Shown: positions 26,601-37,339 of the stretch, one piece after another
How positions within the stretch are numbered: position 1 is the stretch's first letter
Layout: each line of letters opens with the position of its first letter
Source of the DNA: Gammaproteobacteria bacterium
Lineage (GTDB): Bacteria > Pseudomonadota > Gammaproteobacteria > Natronospirales > REEB76
Assembly: GCA_018971365.1 (NCBI GenBank)
Contig: JAGXAZ010000003.1
Span: forward strand, 1 to 39,125
Direction of reading: 5' to 3'
DNA: 39,125 nt
Made by a program: the position numbers and the translations under genes
The notes under the pieces: generated by a model
What the model was told of the DNA's origin: nothing
Database searches by the model: none
Seen by the model: only the letters and a program-made list of their open reading frames with translations

Positions 26601-26878
26601 TGCGAGGACAGGTCGTACTGGCGCAGGAATTCCTCCACCCCGCCCTTGGGCTTGCGGTTCTTGCGCACCGCCTGTACGAGTGCGGTGGCGCGTTGCCGGA
26701 TGCGCTCGCGCGCGGGCGCATCCAGTTGCGCCTGCGTTAGCAACGCCTCCACGCAACGGGTTTCGTCGGCCAGATACAGCTCGTTGATGGCGGCGCGCAG
26801 CGGCTTCAGTGTGAGCGGCGTGCCCGCGAATACGAAGGATGCCGGGGTGGCGGCTGAGGAGTCAGCGGGCTGATACAT
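23687..26878 (-). CDS. putA: bifunctional proline dehydrogenase / P5C dehydrogenase (PutA)
   Basis: This 1063-aa enzyme oxidises proline to glutamate. An N-terminal FAD proline dehydrogenase barrel (about 130-440) includes SVKLSALHPRYE and RLVKGAYWDSEIK. An aldehyde dehydrogenase domain (about 540-1050) has AETGGQNAM (general base Glu) and Cys851 in NSAGQRCSALR. Compared with E. coli PutA (1320 aa) it lacks the N-terminal ribbon-helix-helix DNA-binding domain, so it cannot repress its own gene. ATG 26878 is chosen because the 108 upstream in-frame residues are Arg/Pro-rich and overlap the next gene's 3' end. It lies 53 nt after the sulfotransferase-like gene on the same strand. Confidence 0.95.
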   Translation of the reverse strand: MYQPADSSAATPASFVFAGTPLTLKPLRAAINELYLADETRCVEALLTQAQLDAPARERIRQRATALVQAVRKNRKPKGGVEEFLRQYDLSSQEGMVLMCMAEALLRIPDADTADKLIRDKIVTGKWQEHLGASPSSFVNASTWGLMLTGKIIALDQSVEKNLSKYMAMLVARVGEPVIRAAFRQAMRIMGHQFVMGRTIEEALKRARSEEYRQFRHSYDMLGETALTAADAQRYFEDYRRAIDAIGASVGENTSVFATPGISVKLSALHPRYELVQRARVMRELAPKLLALAERAKQYGMGLTVDAEEADRLDISLDVIEAVYRSPALAGWEGFGLAVQAYQKRTLRVLDWLIALAREGGRRIPVRLVKGAYWDSEIKRAQERGLDGYPVFTRKPNTDVSYLACARKMLADRDVIYPMFATHNAQTLASVLELAGDSPEFEFQRLHGMGEELYAEVVGQDKLNLNCRVYAPVGSHEDLLPYLVRRLLENGANTSFVNRIIDEKVTLESIVADPVAEVEALAVKPHPRIPLPRDIYGPQRRNSRGLNLADVEVLGKLAQDMQQAMQREWSAAPIVGGKVLSGKEKPSLNPADNRQTIGIIHAADAGTIRKAVDIAARAQPQWDMTPAGERARILRRGADLFEEHTAELMALCVREAGKSILDAVSEVREAVDYLRYYALRAEEDFGKPQRLPGPTGESNELWLQGRGVFVCISPWNFPLAIFTGQVGAALAAGNAVLSKPAEQTSLIGARAIRLLHQAGVPGEVLHFIPGRGSVVGQHAVADPRIAGVAFTGSTSTAKVIHQTLANRDGIIPVLIAETGGQNAMLVDSSALPEQVVLDVVASAFNSAGQRCSALRVLFVQEEIAPRVIEVLTGYLDELCLGDPAFLDTDVGPVIDAAAKKDLDAHKQWIATQGKVLRELRIPAACANGTFVAPMAVELPSLDILKHEVFGPVLHVIRFKASELDAVIESINRTGFGLTLGVQSRIDSQAQYIQRRIRVGNVYINRNIIGAVVGVQPFGGQGLSGTGPKAGGPHYMLRFATERTVTVNTAAVGGNATLLSLGDK

Positions 26879-26931
26879 GCCTGCTCCAGGATAGGGAACC
26901 ACCCGGCCGGAGATTCGCGGCCAGGCACACA

Positions 26932-27705
26932 TTATTTTACTGAATCGGCGCGGGAAAAGCCGTGCGCCTGCGTCGGTATCGTCAATCGATGCTGGCGAAG
27001 ACGCGCGTAGAACGGCTGGCATTCCCCGGAGAGACGCGCTTGAAATGCCGTCAGGTGCGTCGCCCGCGGCCGGTACGGTTCGAAACCGGTGGAACGCTCG
27101 ACCGCTGCGTACCAGTGTTTCGCCCACACGCCGTCGCTCGCGCGCGGACCGGCCGGCCAGTGCAGCATGCGTGCGGAAAACTCCACGTCCAACCGCGCAC
27201 ACAGCGCGTGCAGCATGCCTTCGGGATCGCGCAGCACATCCTCGGCGTCCAGCACCGGCGGCGTGCCGCGACGTTCCGCGACGTAATCAAACAGGCGTGC
27301 CTGCTGCTCGTAGCCCAGTTCCCACAGCGCCGCGTCCGGACGATTCTGCGTGAACGAAGCGACTACTGCTTCCGGCGCACGGATGAGAAAACAGTTGTGC
27401 AGACCGTCCAGCCACGCGAGCGGCATGCCGGCCAGTACGTGCTGGGTCATGTGCTTCTGATACCAGATCGGTTTGCCCTGGGGTACTGGACCGGTGAGCA
27501 TGCGCGTGACCTCGCGCCAGTCGCTGCTCTGCGCCGCCAGCACTTCCTCGCGGCCCGGATGCGGCACGCCGGTCTCAAGCAGGTAATGTGCGTACAGCGG
27601 CTCATCGGTCACCGCGGTGTCGCCGCGGTTCTCCCAGGCACGCATCATGGCGGTGGAAATATTGCGCGGCCCGGACCACATGGCGATCCTGAGCGGCGCA
27701 TTCAT
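26932..27705 (-). CDS. sulfotransferase-like protein coupled to an aminotransferase
   Basis: This 257-aa protein begins with the P-loop-like 5'-phosphosulfate-binding motif WSGPRNISTAMMRAWENR (residues 9-26). Family motifs further in are FLIRAPEAVVASF (3'-phosphate loop) and WPAGPRASDGVW near the C-terminus. It belongs to a bacterial branch of the sulfotransferase fold that I recall as associated with branched-chain aminotransferases; I know of no demonstrated substrate. Its start overlaps the stop of the aminotransferase by 4 nt (27702-27705), strongly implying a shared pathway. Confidence 0.75.
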   Translation of the reverse strand: MNAPLRIAMWSGPRNISTAMMRAWENRGDTAVTDEPLYAHYLLETGVPHPGREEVLAAQSSDWREVTRMLTGPVPQGKPIWYQKHMTQHVLAGMPLAWLDGLHNCFLIRAPEAVVASFTQNRPDAALWELGYEQQARLFDYVAERRGTPPVLDAEDVLRDPEGMLHALCARLDVEFSARMLHWPAGPRASDGVWAKHWYAAVERSTGFEPYRPRATHLTAFQARLSGECQPFYARLRQHRLTIPTQAHGFSRADSVK

Positions 27706-28628
27706 ACCCGCGGTCCCCGGGCACTCTCCTTGGCCACCAACGCCATATAAAGGTGCTGCAAGCGTTGTATTATCGCGCCGCGTGTGCCCGCGCCGATCAC
27801 ACGTCCGTCGATCTCGCTGACCGGCACCACACCGGCAAAGGTGCCGGTGACGAAGGCTTCGTCCGCGGCGTACACGTCGGTGAGACTGAAATCCTTTTCT
27901 TGAGCGGGAATCCCGTGTTCACGGCACAGGCGCAATACGTTGGCCCGGGTAATGCCGCCCAAACAATACTTGCCGCTCGAAGTCCAGATCTCGCCCTTGC
28001 GCACCATGAAGAAGTGAGTTGAATTGCAGGTCGCCACGAAGCCGTGCGGATCGAGCATCAGCGCTTCGTCATACCCAGCCTTGGTGGCCTGGATGCAGGC
28101 CAGGATGTCATTGAGCTTGGAATGGCTGTTGAGCTTCGGGTCCTGCACGTCCGGAGGCCCGCGGCGCACGTGCACCGTGAACAGGCGAATGCCCTGCTCC
28201 ACCGTGGCCGGCAACGGTTCCTTGTACTCGGGAACGATCACGATCGTCGAGCCTGAAATGACAAAGCGCGGATCCTGGTGCGGCGTCGCCTTCACACCGC
28301 GCGTCACCATCAGGCGTATGTGCACGTGGTCGCGCATGTGATTCGCGCGCAGCACCGCGAGCACACGCTCGATCAACTGCGCGCGCGTCAGCCCGATATC
28401 GAGGTCAATCGCCTTGGCGCCCTCGTAGAGCCGGTCCAGGTGCATATCGAGAAACGGCAGACCGCCGTCGTGCAGGCGTAGCCCTTCCCATACGCCGTCG
28501 CCCAGCACGAAACCGCTGTCGAACACCGACACCCTGGCCTCGGCGCGCGACACCAGCTCGCCGTTGATACTGACCTTGATGTCCGCGTTGCGCGCATCAG
28601 GCCGGAAATCATGCGTACCCTTCGCCAT
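27702..28628 (-). CDS. class IV PLP aminotransferase, BCAT/D-amino acid type
   Basis: This 308-aa fold-type IV aminotransferase has family motifs VSVFDSGFVLGDGVWEGLR (33-51), HIRLMVTRG (103-111), DEALMLDPHGFV (188-199) and GGITRANVLRLC. The PLP lysine is expected in PKLNSHSKLNDIL (164-176), most likely K165, with a short insertion compared with the usual KSLNYLxNIL. Possible activities are branched-chain or D-amino acid transamination, or ADC lyase-like elimination; the sequence alone does not decide. It heads a run with the sulfotransferase-like gene and perhaps putA. The adjacent divergent gene is an S9 peptidase. Confidence 0.85.
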   Translation of the reverse strand: MAKGTHDFRPDARNADIKVSINGELVSRAEARVSVFDSGFVLGDGVWEGLRLHDGGLPFLDMHLDRLYEGAKAIDLDIGLTRAQLIERVLAVLRANHMRDHVHIRLMVTRGVKATPHQDPRFVISGSTIVIVPEYKEPLPATVEQGIRLFTVHVRRGPPDVQDPKLNSHSKLNDILACIQATKAGYDEALMLDPHGFVATCNSTHFFMVRKGEIWTSSGKYCLGGITRANVLRLCREHGIPAQEKDFSLTDVYAADEAFVTGTFAGVVPVSEIDGRVIGAGTRGAIIQRLQHLYMALVAKESARGPRV

Positions 28629-28784
28629 GGTTCTGCTCCGCTGCCCGCAGCGCCGGAAAGGCTGCCTATTTTACTGATTTCACCGCCGACACCGCGTCCT
28701 ATCCGGTGTCAACCACCAGGCTTGCTTTCCGCGGCGGCGCTCTTTACCGTGTGCACCTGCTTTTTCCCCCACAGGATTGTCCTC

Positions 28785-30839
28785 ATGAAACGGCCGCTGA
28801 TCGCCCTGGTGATTGCGCTGCTGGCCGGCGCCGCAGTTGCCAAGGGAAACACCCAAACCCATCCATTCAACGCCACCGACCTCGCCATGATGGACCGCGT
28901 GAGCGATCCGCAACTCTCGCCGCACGGTTTCCGCGCCGCCTTTGCGGTAGCTGAGACCGATTGGGCCGCCAACAAGCGTGTCAGCAGCATCTGGATTCTG
29001 GACCTGGACCGGAGCGATGCTACGCCGCAAAAAATCATGCAGGGCGAAAGTCCGCGCTGGTCGCCGGACGGCAAGACTCTGTATTTCCTCTCCGACAAAT
29101 CCGGTTCCAGTCAGTTGTGGAGCGTATCCGCCGGTGGCGGCGGCGCCGAGCAGGTGAGCCATTTGCCGCTGGACATCAACAACTTCAAGGTTTCGCCCGA
29201 CGGCCGCCACATTCTGCTGTCCATGGATGTGTTCACGGATTGCAGTGATCTCGCCTGCAGCAAGGCGCGGCTGGACGCACGCGCCACCGACAAGGCCACC
29301 GGCCGGCTGTACGACAAACTGTTCGTGCGCCACTGGAACGTGTGGATGGACGGCCGACGCTCGCAGTTGTTCATGGCGACCATCAGCCCTGATGGCCGCC
29401 TCGCCGGCAGTCCCGTGTGGCTCACCAAGGACATTGACGGCGACATCCCCTCCAAGCCCGAAGGCGACGATAGCGAATACGGCTTCTCGCCGGACGGTAG
29501 AACCGTGTTTTTCGATGCCAAGATCGGCGGCTCGATCCAAGCCTGGTCCACAAACTTCGACGTGTATTCGGTGCCGGCGGACGGTTCCACCAAGCCCGTG
29601 GACCTGACCGCAAAGAATCTTGCCTGGGATGGATACCCTCTGGTCTCGCCGGACGGCAAGACGCTGTATTACCTGGCCATGAAGACGCCCGGCTTTGAAG
29701 CCGACCGCTTCGCCATCATGGCGCGCGACCTCGCCAGCGGCGCGACCCGCGAAGTGGACCCGCACTGGGACCGCAGCGCCGGCCCGCTGCAAATCTCGGC
29801 CGATGGCAAAACGCTCTATACCACCGCCGACGACGACGGCAGTCATCCGCTGTTCGCGGTGGATGTCGCCAACGGCAAAGTCATGCGCCTGCTCGGCGAC
29901 GGCACGGTGTACGGCTTCGACGCCGTCGGCGACCGCATCCTCGCGGCACGCGCCGATTTCCAGCATCCGGCTGACCTTTACATTCTCACGCCGCAGGGCA
30001 CCGACTTCACGCAGGTCACGCATTTCAACCAGGCGCGCCTTGCGGACGTCCGCTTCGCCAAGGCGCGGTGGTTCACCTTCAAGGGCTGGAGCGGGGACAC
30101 GGTGCAGGGCTACGTGATGCCGCCGGTGGATTACGTGCCGGGCAAGAAATATCCGGTGGCATTTCTGATCCACGGCGGACCGCAAGGCGCCTGGCTCAAT
30201 GAATTCCACTATCGCTGGAATCCGGAAACCTACGCCGGTGCCGGGTTTGCGGTGGTAGCCATCAATTTCCACGGCTCCACCGGCTACGGACAGACGTTCA
30301 CCAACGCCATCTCGGAGCACTGGGGCGACCGGCCGATGATTGACCTGCAGAAAGGCTGGGCCGCGGCGCTAAAGCAATTTCCGTTCCTGGACCGCCACCG
30401 CGCCTGCGCGCTGGGCGCGAGTTACGGCGGCTACATGGTGTACTGGATTGCGGGCGTATGGAACAAGCCGTGGAAGTGCCTCGTGGATCATGACGGCGTG
30501 TTCGACACCCGCATGATGTACTACGCCACCGACGAACTGTGGTTCGAGGAACACGAGAACGGCGGCACACAGTACGACCATCCGACCAACTACGAGAAAT
30601 TCAACCCGCTGGATCACGTAAAGAACTGGCGCGTGCCCATGCTGGTGGTGCACAGCAACCATGACTATCGCATCCCGCTGTCGCAGGGGCTGGGCGCCTT
30701 CACGGCCTTGCAGCGCCGCGGCATCCCGAGTGAATTTCTCAACTTCCCGGACGAAACCCATTTCGTCTCCAAGCCGCAGAACAGCGTGCTCTGGCATCGC
30801 ACGGTATTGGACTGGCTGAAGCGCTGGACGGAGAAATGA
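28785..30839 (+). CDS. exported S9-family serine peptidase (prolyl oligopeptidase/DPP-type)
   Basis: This 684-aa protein has a Sec signal peptide (MKRPLIALVIALLAGAAVAKG), a beta-propeller of repeated SPDGxxLxF motifs (about 40-440) and a C-terminal alpha/beta hydrolase domain. The catalytic triad is Ser546 (GASYGGYM), Asp627 (NHDYRIP) and His659 (DETHFVS). S9 enzymes cleave short peptides, often after Pro or Ala; Xanthomonadales carry many. ACAGGA eight nt before ATG 28785 supports this start; the longer in-frame version adds 58 residues with no function. Periplasmic peptide breakdown would feed the neighbouring amino acid-catabolism genes. Confidence 0.92.
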   Translation: MKRPLIALVIALLAGAAVAKGNTQTHPFNATDLAMMDRVSDPQLSPHGFRAAFAVAETDWAANKRVSSIWILDLDRSDATPQKIMQGESPRWSPDGKTLYFLSDKSGSSQLWSVSAGGGGAEQVSHLPLDINNFKVSPDGRHILLSMDVFTDCSDLACSKARLDARATDKATGRLYDKLFVRHWNVWMDGRRSQLFMATISPDGRLAGSPVWLTKDIDGDIPSKPEGDDSEYGFSPDGRTVFFDAKIGGSIQAWSTNFDVYSVPADGSTKPVDLTAKNLAWDGYPLVSPDGKTLYYLAMKTPGFEADRFAIMARDLASGATREVDPHWDRSAGPLQISADGKTLYTTADDDGSHPLFAVDVANGKVMRLLGDGTVYGFDAVGDRILAARADFQHPADLYILTPQGTDFTQVTHFNQARLADVRFAKARWFTFKGWSGDTVQGYVMPPVDYVPGKKYPVAFLIHGGPQGAWLNEFHYRWNPETYAGAGFAVVAINFHGSTGYGQTFTNAISEHWGDRPMIDLQKGWAAALKQFPFLDRHRACALGASYGGYMVYWIAGVWNKPWKCLVDHDGVFDTRMMYYATDELWFEEHENGGTQYDHPTNYEKFNPLDHVKNWRVPMLVVHSNHDYRIPLSQGLGAFTALQRRGIPSEFLNFPDETHFVSKPQNSVLWHRTVLDWLKRWTEK

Positions 30840-30849
30840 TTTATAAATT

Positions 30850-30890
30850 GTGGGAGCGGCTTTAGCCGCGATGTAATCGGTAATCGCGGC
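30850..30890. repeat. REP-like extragenic palindromic element
   Basis: The element holds GTGGGAGCGGC-TTTA-GCCGCGAT. GCGGC (30856-30860) pairs with GCCGC (30865-30869), and GCCGCGAT (30865-30872) pairs with ATCGCGGC (30883-30890). This matches the widespread GGGAGCGGC REP class of Pseudomonas and Xanthomonadales. It lies about 10 nt after the peptidase stop codon. Confidence 0.7.
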
Positions 30891-30923
30891 AAGCATACCG
30901 CTGGTCCGCGGTGTTCCCGCTAT

Positions 30924-31470
30924 TTATGGCCGTACATTCAAGGAGTACCAGTCTTTCGCATTCGGCAGATGCACAAATATGTGGTAGGCGAGGGCATCCC
31001 GGGCGTTATGGATGCCGATGAAGAACAGCAGCAGGACTGCAGCTCCGATGCCAAACAGCGCAGCGCTTTCATGCAGTGGAGCCACAAATGCCGCCAATAC
31101 CAGCACAGGCGAGCAACGGCGATAACGCATGAAACGGCCAATCCTCGAATACGGGTTTGTATGCGCCTTGCAGCCGCATGCGGCGCGCAACCAACAGCAT
31201 GTACATACACCACACCGCCGAACCCGGCGAGGCCCCAAGGCACTGCGGCTGCGTTAGAGGCATGCCATCGCACACGCATCAATGCCGACAGCAGCAGTGT
31301 CGCGCTGAAATGTACAATCGTCGGAGTCGCAAACGCCGGTCCGGCTTCCGAAACGCCCGTGGCGGTCGTACGGCGATGAGTGTCAAAACCACAAACTGCA
31401 AGCCAATCAGCGCGCCCGCCGCGGTACCGACGATCTCATAGAAACTGTCCCGGGCGGCAAGTTCTAACAT
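30924..31470 (-). pseudogene. frameshifted integral membrane protein gene
   Basis: Four overlapping minus-strand frames read as consecutive parts of one membrane protein. They are EIVGTAAGALIGLQFVVLTL (from ATG 31470), ATPTIVHFSATLLLSAL then GLAGFGGVVYV, MLLVARRMRLQGAYKPVFED then FHAL, and AALFGIGAAVLLLFFIGIHN to a stop at 30924. Hydrophobic segments and linker motifs follow in order with no gap but need three frame changes. The pattern matches a small family of about 170-aa, four- to five-helix membrane proteins that I recall from many proteobacteria but cannot name. Multiple shifts argue against sequencing error alone. Confidence 0.6.
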
Positions 31471-31644
31471 AGTAAAACCTTAATCGCTTGGGCTCTGTGG
31501 AGTCCGGCTCCCAAACCACCCAGAACGTTAAGCCAGCTTCGAACCGTGCGTTCCGGCATAGGCGAGCCGACACTTCTGCCATTCGCGGTTGCCGGGTCAC
31601 ATTTCCACACCGACATAAGGCATTCACTCTCCCTTGCTTGGCGC

Positions 31645-33733
<2,089 letters not shown>

Positions 33734-33751
33734 AGTTTCTCCTTCGGATGT

Positions 33752-33895
33752 TTACTCATTTAGCAGCGCGTGCGCCGCATTAGTGGGCGGATGCAACGCC
33801 CCTTCCATCAGAAAATCGCTGCCACGCAGATTGCCGGTGAAGTATCCGGCCGGCCCTTTCACGGAAAGCCGGGAACCGTTGCGCTTGAAGTCCGT
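33752..33895 (-). pseudogene. possible cupin-gene remnant
   Basis: A 47-codon frame ending at TAA 33754-33752 contains DFKRNGSRLSVKGPAGYFTG. This resembles the N-terminus of small cupin proteins (typically xIKRxGSQxSxKGPAxxFTGTVR) that often neighbour ADH/AKR/LysR clusters. After it the match ends and the frame runs unrelated to the stop. The expected ATG is ACG, and no other start fits. It is best read as a leftover of a deleted cupin gene; recognition is from memory. Confidence 0.4.
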
Positions 33896-34002
33896 GTGCA
33901 GACCTGGGCTTGGTCGGGCAGGAGCGCTCGCCTCTGACGGCTGACTGCAAAATTTAGCAGACGCCCCTGCATTTGATTAGGTGGTAGGATTCGCATGGAT
34001 AT

Positions 34003-34017
34003 ATGAACAGGATTCAT
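34003..34017. promoter_or_regulatory. candidate LysR box (T-N11-A)
   Basis: ATGAA (34003-34007), CAGGA, TTCAT (34013-34017) form a perfect 5-bp dyad that fits the T-N11-A LysR consensus. It sits two nt before the lysR start codon and includes its ribosome-binding site (ACAGGA), suggesting autoregulation. Confidence 0.5.
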
Positions 34018-34019
34018 GA

Positions 34020-34913
34020 ATGCTGCGCGAAAATCTCAACGACCTCCTGGCCTTCCTCACGGTGGCACAGGAGCGCAGCTTCACCCGGGCGGCGGCGAAG
34101 TTCGGGGTGTCGCAATCCGCCCTCAGCCACACGGTCCGCGGGCTGGAGGAGCGGCTCGGCGTCCGGTTGCTGACGCGTACCACGCGCAGCGTTTCCGCCA
34201 CCGAAGCCGGCGAACGCCTGTGGCAAAGCGTGGGCCCCAGGTTCGAGGAAATCGAGGCCGAACTGGCGGCGATAGGCGAATTTCGGGAAAAGCCCGCCGG
34301 CAGCATCCGGATTACGGCCGGTGAGCACGCCGTCAGCACGCTCCTCTGGCCGAAGCTGGCGAAGTTCCTGCCGCGCTATCCGGAAATCCGGGTGGAAATC
34401 AGCGTGGACAACACACTGACCGACATCGTGGCCGAGCGCTACGACGCGGGTGTGCGCTTCGGCGAACAGGTGGCAAAGGACATGATCGCGGTCCGCATCG
34501 GACCGGATATCCGCATGGCCGTGGTGGGCGCGCCTGCATATTTCGCTAAGCGCGCGCCACCCCAAAAACCGCAGGACCTGACCGGGCATAACTGCATCAA
34601 CCTGCGCCTGCCGACTTACGGCGGACTATACGCCTGGGAGTTCGAGCAGGGCCGCCGCGAACTGAAGGTGCACGTCGAGGGTCAGTTGGTCTTCAATAAC
34701 ATCGCCCAGGTGCTGAATGCCGCCTTGGCAAGTTTCGGTTTGGCGTATATTCCGGAAGACACGGTAAAACCGCATCTTGCCGCAGGACGCCTCAAACGGG
34801 TGCTTGAAGACTGGTGTCCGCCATTTCCGGGATACCATCTCTACTATCCGAGCCGCCGTCAGCATTCCAAGGCCTTCGCCCTGCTGGTGGAGGCACTGCG
34901 CTACCGAACTTAG
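34020..34913 (+). CDS. LysR-family transcriptional regulator
   Basis: This 297-aa regulator has an N-terminal winged helix-turn-helix (NLNDLLAFLTVAQERSFTRA, then LGVRLLTRTTRSVSAT) and a LysR substrate-binding domain (about 90-295). The RFGEQVAKDMIAVRIGPD and NCINLRLPTYGGLYAWEF segments are typical of the AaeR/YafC-like subgroup that regulates adjacent oxidoreductases. ACAGGA lies seven nt before ATG 34020. It is divergent from the adh-akr pair across 286 bp, the classical LysR arrangement, so it probably controls that operon. Confidence 0.93.
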   Translation: MLRENLNDLLAFLTVAQERSFTRAAAKFGVSQSALSHTVRGLEERLGVRLLTRTTRSVSATEAGERLWQSVGPRFEEIEAELAAIGEFREKPAGSIRITAGEHAVSTLLWPKLAKFLPRYPEIRVEISVDNTLTDIVAERYDAGVRFGEQVAKDMIAVRIGPDIRMAVVGAPAYFAKRAPPQKPQDLTGHNCINLRLPTYGGLYAWEFEQGRRELKVHVEGQLVFNNIAQVLNAALASFGLAYIPEDTVKPHLAAGRLKRVLEDWCPPFPGYHLYYPSRRQHSKAFALLVEALRYRT

Positions 34914-35028
34914 CGCGGTGAAAATTGCTCTAGCCGAAGACCGGACGAATTGCAGGAGCGCCTACCAAAGAACGATTAACAAGGAAACTCTGGCTGGCGG
35001 ATCAGCGCTCTGCTCTTGCACCGCCTGT

Positions 35029-36270
<1,242 letters not shown>

Positions 36271-36330
36271 AAACGATTCCTTGTGGATTTTGTCAGTCAG
36301 TAAGTGTTTTGCGGAAACGGGACCATATTT

Positions 36331-36385
36331 TGGGAGCGGCGATATTCACCGCGATCTTCGAAGCAAGAATCGCGATGGGGACCAT
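36331..36385. repeat. REP-like element upstream of icd
   Basis: TGGGAGCG (36331-36338) pairs with CGCTCCCA (36376-36383), and an inner GCGAT (36351-36355) and CGCGAT (36371 region) add weaker pairing. The outer arm matches the GGGAGCGGC element at 30850-30890, so both belong to the same family. It lies in the icd / deacetylase intergenic region. Confidence 0.65.
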
Positions 36386-36418
36386 CGCTCCCACAAGATT
36401 AAGAAATCAAGTTGCCAA

Positions 36419-37339
36419 TTATACCGAAGCAGGTGTAATCAATGGACCCTGCAACGCGAGTGTGCCGGAGCGTCCCGGAATTTCGCCCATCACTACTTCG
36501 TGCACCGGCAGAGTCTTGCGATCCAACTTCGCAGCGATGTCGCGTGTGGCCACCAATTCATAGCCCTGCGCTTTCCAGCCAGAAAGCAGCTTCTCGAATA
36601 CCGGCATCAGTGCCATGCCTTCCAGTTCCGCATGCAGCGTATAGACATGGCCGTGAGCGGGAGCGCGCTCGGTAAGCGTGAGCAAATGATCCGCCACGTT
36701 TTCAACCTTAATGCCACCTGTCCCGACAAGCTCATCGAGCGTCGGCAGCGAAGTGGGCAGTTGCGGCACGCTGAATGTCCGTCCGCCCATCCTGGGCAGG
36801 AATGGATCTGTGCCACGGGTGTCGCTGGCGTAATCGAACCGGAATTGCTCCTGCAGCGCCAGCACGTGCGGGTTGATCTGCCAGCCGGCCGCGCCGAAGG
36901 TCTTGGGCGCAGTGCCGAACACCTGACCAAAGCGCGCCACGGCCTTACTGAATTCACGCGCGGTCCACTCGGCATCGCGGCGCGCCACGAAATCCTGCCA
37001 GCGGATATGGTCCCAGGTGTGGATGCCCACCTCGAAACCGGCATCACGCACCGCACGCATCGTGCCCGCGCCCTGCACGCCTATGTCGGGCCCCGGAATC
37101 AGCGTGCCGTACATTAGCGTCTTCAGGCCGTAGTTGCCGGCGACGTTGGTGCGGAACACTTTTTTCAGGAATCCCGGCCGGAATATGCGCCGCAACGCGC
37201 GGCCGGTGTTGTCCGGCCCGAGACTGAACAAAAAGGTGGCTTGGGCACCATGCTTTTGGAGCACCGAAACCAGCGCCGGTACGCCTTCCAACGTGCCGCG
37301 CAGGGTATCCACGTCGATCTTCAGGGCGAGTTGTTTCAA
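36419..37339 (-). CDS. ArnD-like polysaccharide deacetylase
   Basis: This 306-aa NodB-fold protein resembles ArnD (4-deoxy-4-formamido-L-arabinose-phosphoundecaprenol deformylase). Shared features are KIDVDTLRGTLEGVP at the N-terminus, FSLGPDNTGRALRR, the metal motif GIHTWDH, AAGWQ, DYASDTRGTDPF, LPTLDELVG and VYTLHAELEG. ArnD acts on lipid-linked sugars on the inner face of the inner membrane for lipid A aminoarabinose modification. No other arn gene is in this window, so the substrate may be another lipid-linked or acylated sugar. It has no signal peptide. Its start overlaps the stop of the upstream membrane gene by 4 nt, indicating coupling. Confidence 0.85.
   Translation of the reverse strand: MKQLALKIDVDTLRGTLEGVPALVSVLQKHGAQATFLFSLGPDNTGRALRRIFRPGFLKKVFRTNVAGNYGLKTLMYGTLIPGPDIGVQGAGTMRAVRDAGFEVGIHTWDHIRWQDFVARRDAEWTAREFSKAVARFGQVFGTAPKTFGAAGWQINPHVLALQEQFRFDYASDTRGTDPFLPRMGGRTFSVPQLPTSLPTLDELVGTGGIKVENVADHLLTLTERAPAHGHVYTLHAELEGMALMPVFEKLLSGWKAQGYELVATRDIAAKLDRKTLPVHEVVMGEIPGRSGTLALQGPLITPASV

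Noticed and set aside
26879..27202. In-frame N-terminal extension of PutA
   Set aside because: The added 108 residues overlap the sulfotransferase-like gene on the same strand and show no PutA or DNA-binding motif.
28680..30320. 546-codon minus-strand open frame opposite the S9 peptidase
   Set aside because: It is a reverse-frame shadow. The plus-strand frame has signal peptide, propeller motifs and catalytic triad.
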